This document shows, in pieces, positions 5,367 through 5,550 of a stretch of 5,550 nucleotides of DNA. This DNA is from Acidobacteriota bacterium (GTDB lineage Bacteria > Acidobacteriota > Terriglobia > Terriglobales > Acidobacteriaceae). The stretch's first letter is position 1. The number at the start of each line of letters is the position of its first letter. The translations under genes were made by a program, and so were the position numbers. Under the pieces are notes generated by a model. The model saw nothing but the letters and a program-made list of their open reading frames with translations, was not told the DNA's origin and searched no databases. The DNA lies in NCBI GenBank assembly GCA_019247235.1, contig JAFAPG010000115.1, forward strand, positions 1-5,550, read 5' to 3'.

Positions 5367-5550
5367 CTAGGCGATTGCTGTGACGGTGGGTTGTTCAGTC
5401 GCGATCAGGTTCCACGGCAGGAGTTCATGGATGCGATTCACTGGGTGATCTGCAATCCGGCTCAACACTTCTCGGAGATAAAGTTCTGGGTCCAACCCGT
5501 TGAGCTTGGCGGTTCCGATCAAAGAATAGATCGCTGCTGCCCTCTCTCCG
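5367..5550 (-). CDS. tnpC: IS66 family transposase (TnpC), C-terminal end; 5' part outside window
   Basis: The frame is open from the window edge (whole codons from 5549) to TAG at 5369-5367 and gives the last 60 residues of a DDE transposase. The stretch GERAAAIYSLIGTAKLNGLD, followed by PELYLREVLSRIADHPVNRI and HELLPWNL, is the C-terminal IS66 domain, one of the most recognisable endings among transposases. The catalytic DDE residues lie upstream of this part and are not visible. The tail after the LPWN motif (IATEQPTVTAIA) is short and normal. In complete IS66 elements this protein acts with the small TnpA and TnpB products; those cannot be assessed here. There is no frameshift in the visible part. 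Confidence 0.92.
   Translation of the reverse strand, partial: GERAAAIYSLIGTAKLNGLDPELYLREVLSRIADHPVNRIHELLPWNLIATEQPTVTAIA

Larger units (their letters stand above)
5264..5550 (-). mobile_element. IS66-family insertion sequence, 3' end only (continues past the window)
   Basis: The right part of the window is the downstream end of an IS66-type element read on the minus strand. It combines a transposase C-terminus typical of IS66, about 100 bases of non-coding subterminal DNA, and the sequence GTAAGCGTCC starting at 5264, which matches the GTAAGCG start common to IS66 family terminal inverted repeats. The boundary would therefore be between 5263 and 5264. IS66 elements usually make 8-bp target duplications, so GATGTTCG (5256-5263) should recur at the other end. 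The accessory genes tnpA and tnpB and the body of tnpC, if present, lie beyond 5550, so I cannot tell whether the element is intact. Confidence 0.75.

Noticed and set aside
1..5550. CRISPR arrays, tRNA or rRNA genes, toxin-antitoxin pairs, phage genes
   Set aside because: No regularly spaced repeats, no tRNA T-arm or rRNA core sequences, and no matching small gene pairs were seen on either strand.

Overview
The window looks like an accessory or slowly eroding part of a chromosome from an Acidobacteriota (Terriglobia-like) bacterium. This rests on three things: the C-terminus of a MacB/FtsX permease in the style of the large acidobacterial 'ADOP' family, a secreted phosphoesterase/phospholipase C-like protein of a type common in that phylum, and a secreted protein of unknown function that resembles acidobacterial hypotheticals I have seen. 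The taxonomic call is inference from protein style, since no marker gene is present.

Layout, left to right. (1) 1-309, plus strand: the last 102 residues of an ABC-transporter-type permease that begins outside the window. (2) 310-802: a non-coding gap between two convergent genes, with three inverted repeats; the one nearest the phosphoesterase is a plausible terminator for it. (3) 803-2245, minus: a complete secreted phosphoesterase (PF04185-type, phospholipase C / acid phosphatase superfamily) with ENR and WDDWGGWYDH motifs. (4) 2246-2758: a gap with a possible promoter for the phosphoesterase and a doubtful 45-codon plus-strand ORF resembling a signal peptide. (5) 2759-3559, minus: a membrane-anchored diguanylate cyclase with intact GGDEF and an RxxD inhibitory site. 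(6) 3824-4669, minus: a secreted protein of unknown function with a good Shine-Dalgarno and a perfect hairpin just upstream of it. (7) 4670-5263: a gap of about 600 bases with no gene I can support. (8) 5264-5550, minus: the 3' end of an IS66-family insertion sequence, namely the transposase C-terminus (61 codons including stop), about 100 bases of subterminal DNA with a strong inverted repeat, and a terminal GTAAGCG end at 5264. The rest of the element lies to the right.

The three complete genes are all on the minus strand but are separated by about 265 and 513 bases, so they are probably separate transcription units rather than an operon. I see no sign that they form one pathway. Coding density is low for a bacterium, and the gaps contain hairpins, orphan short ORFs and an IS edge, which fits a region shaped by insertion and decay. 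I found no CRISPR array, tRNA, rRNA, toxin-antitoxin pair or defence system. I do not think the window holds a new multi-gene system; the points worth a second look are small ones: the precise IS66 edge, the hairpin clusters, and the uncharacterised secreted family.
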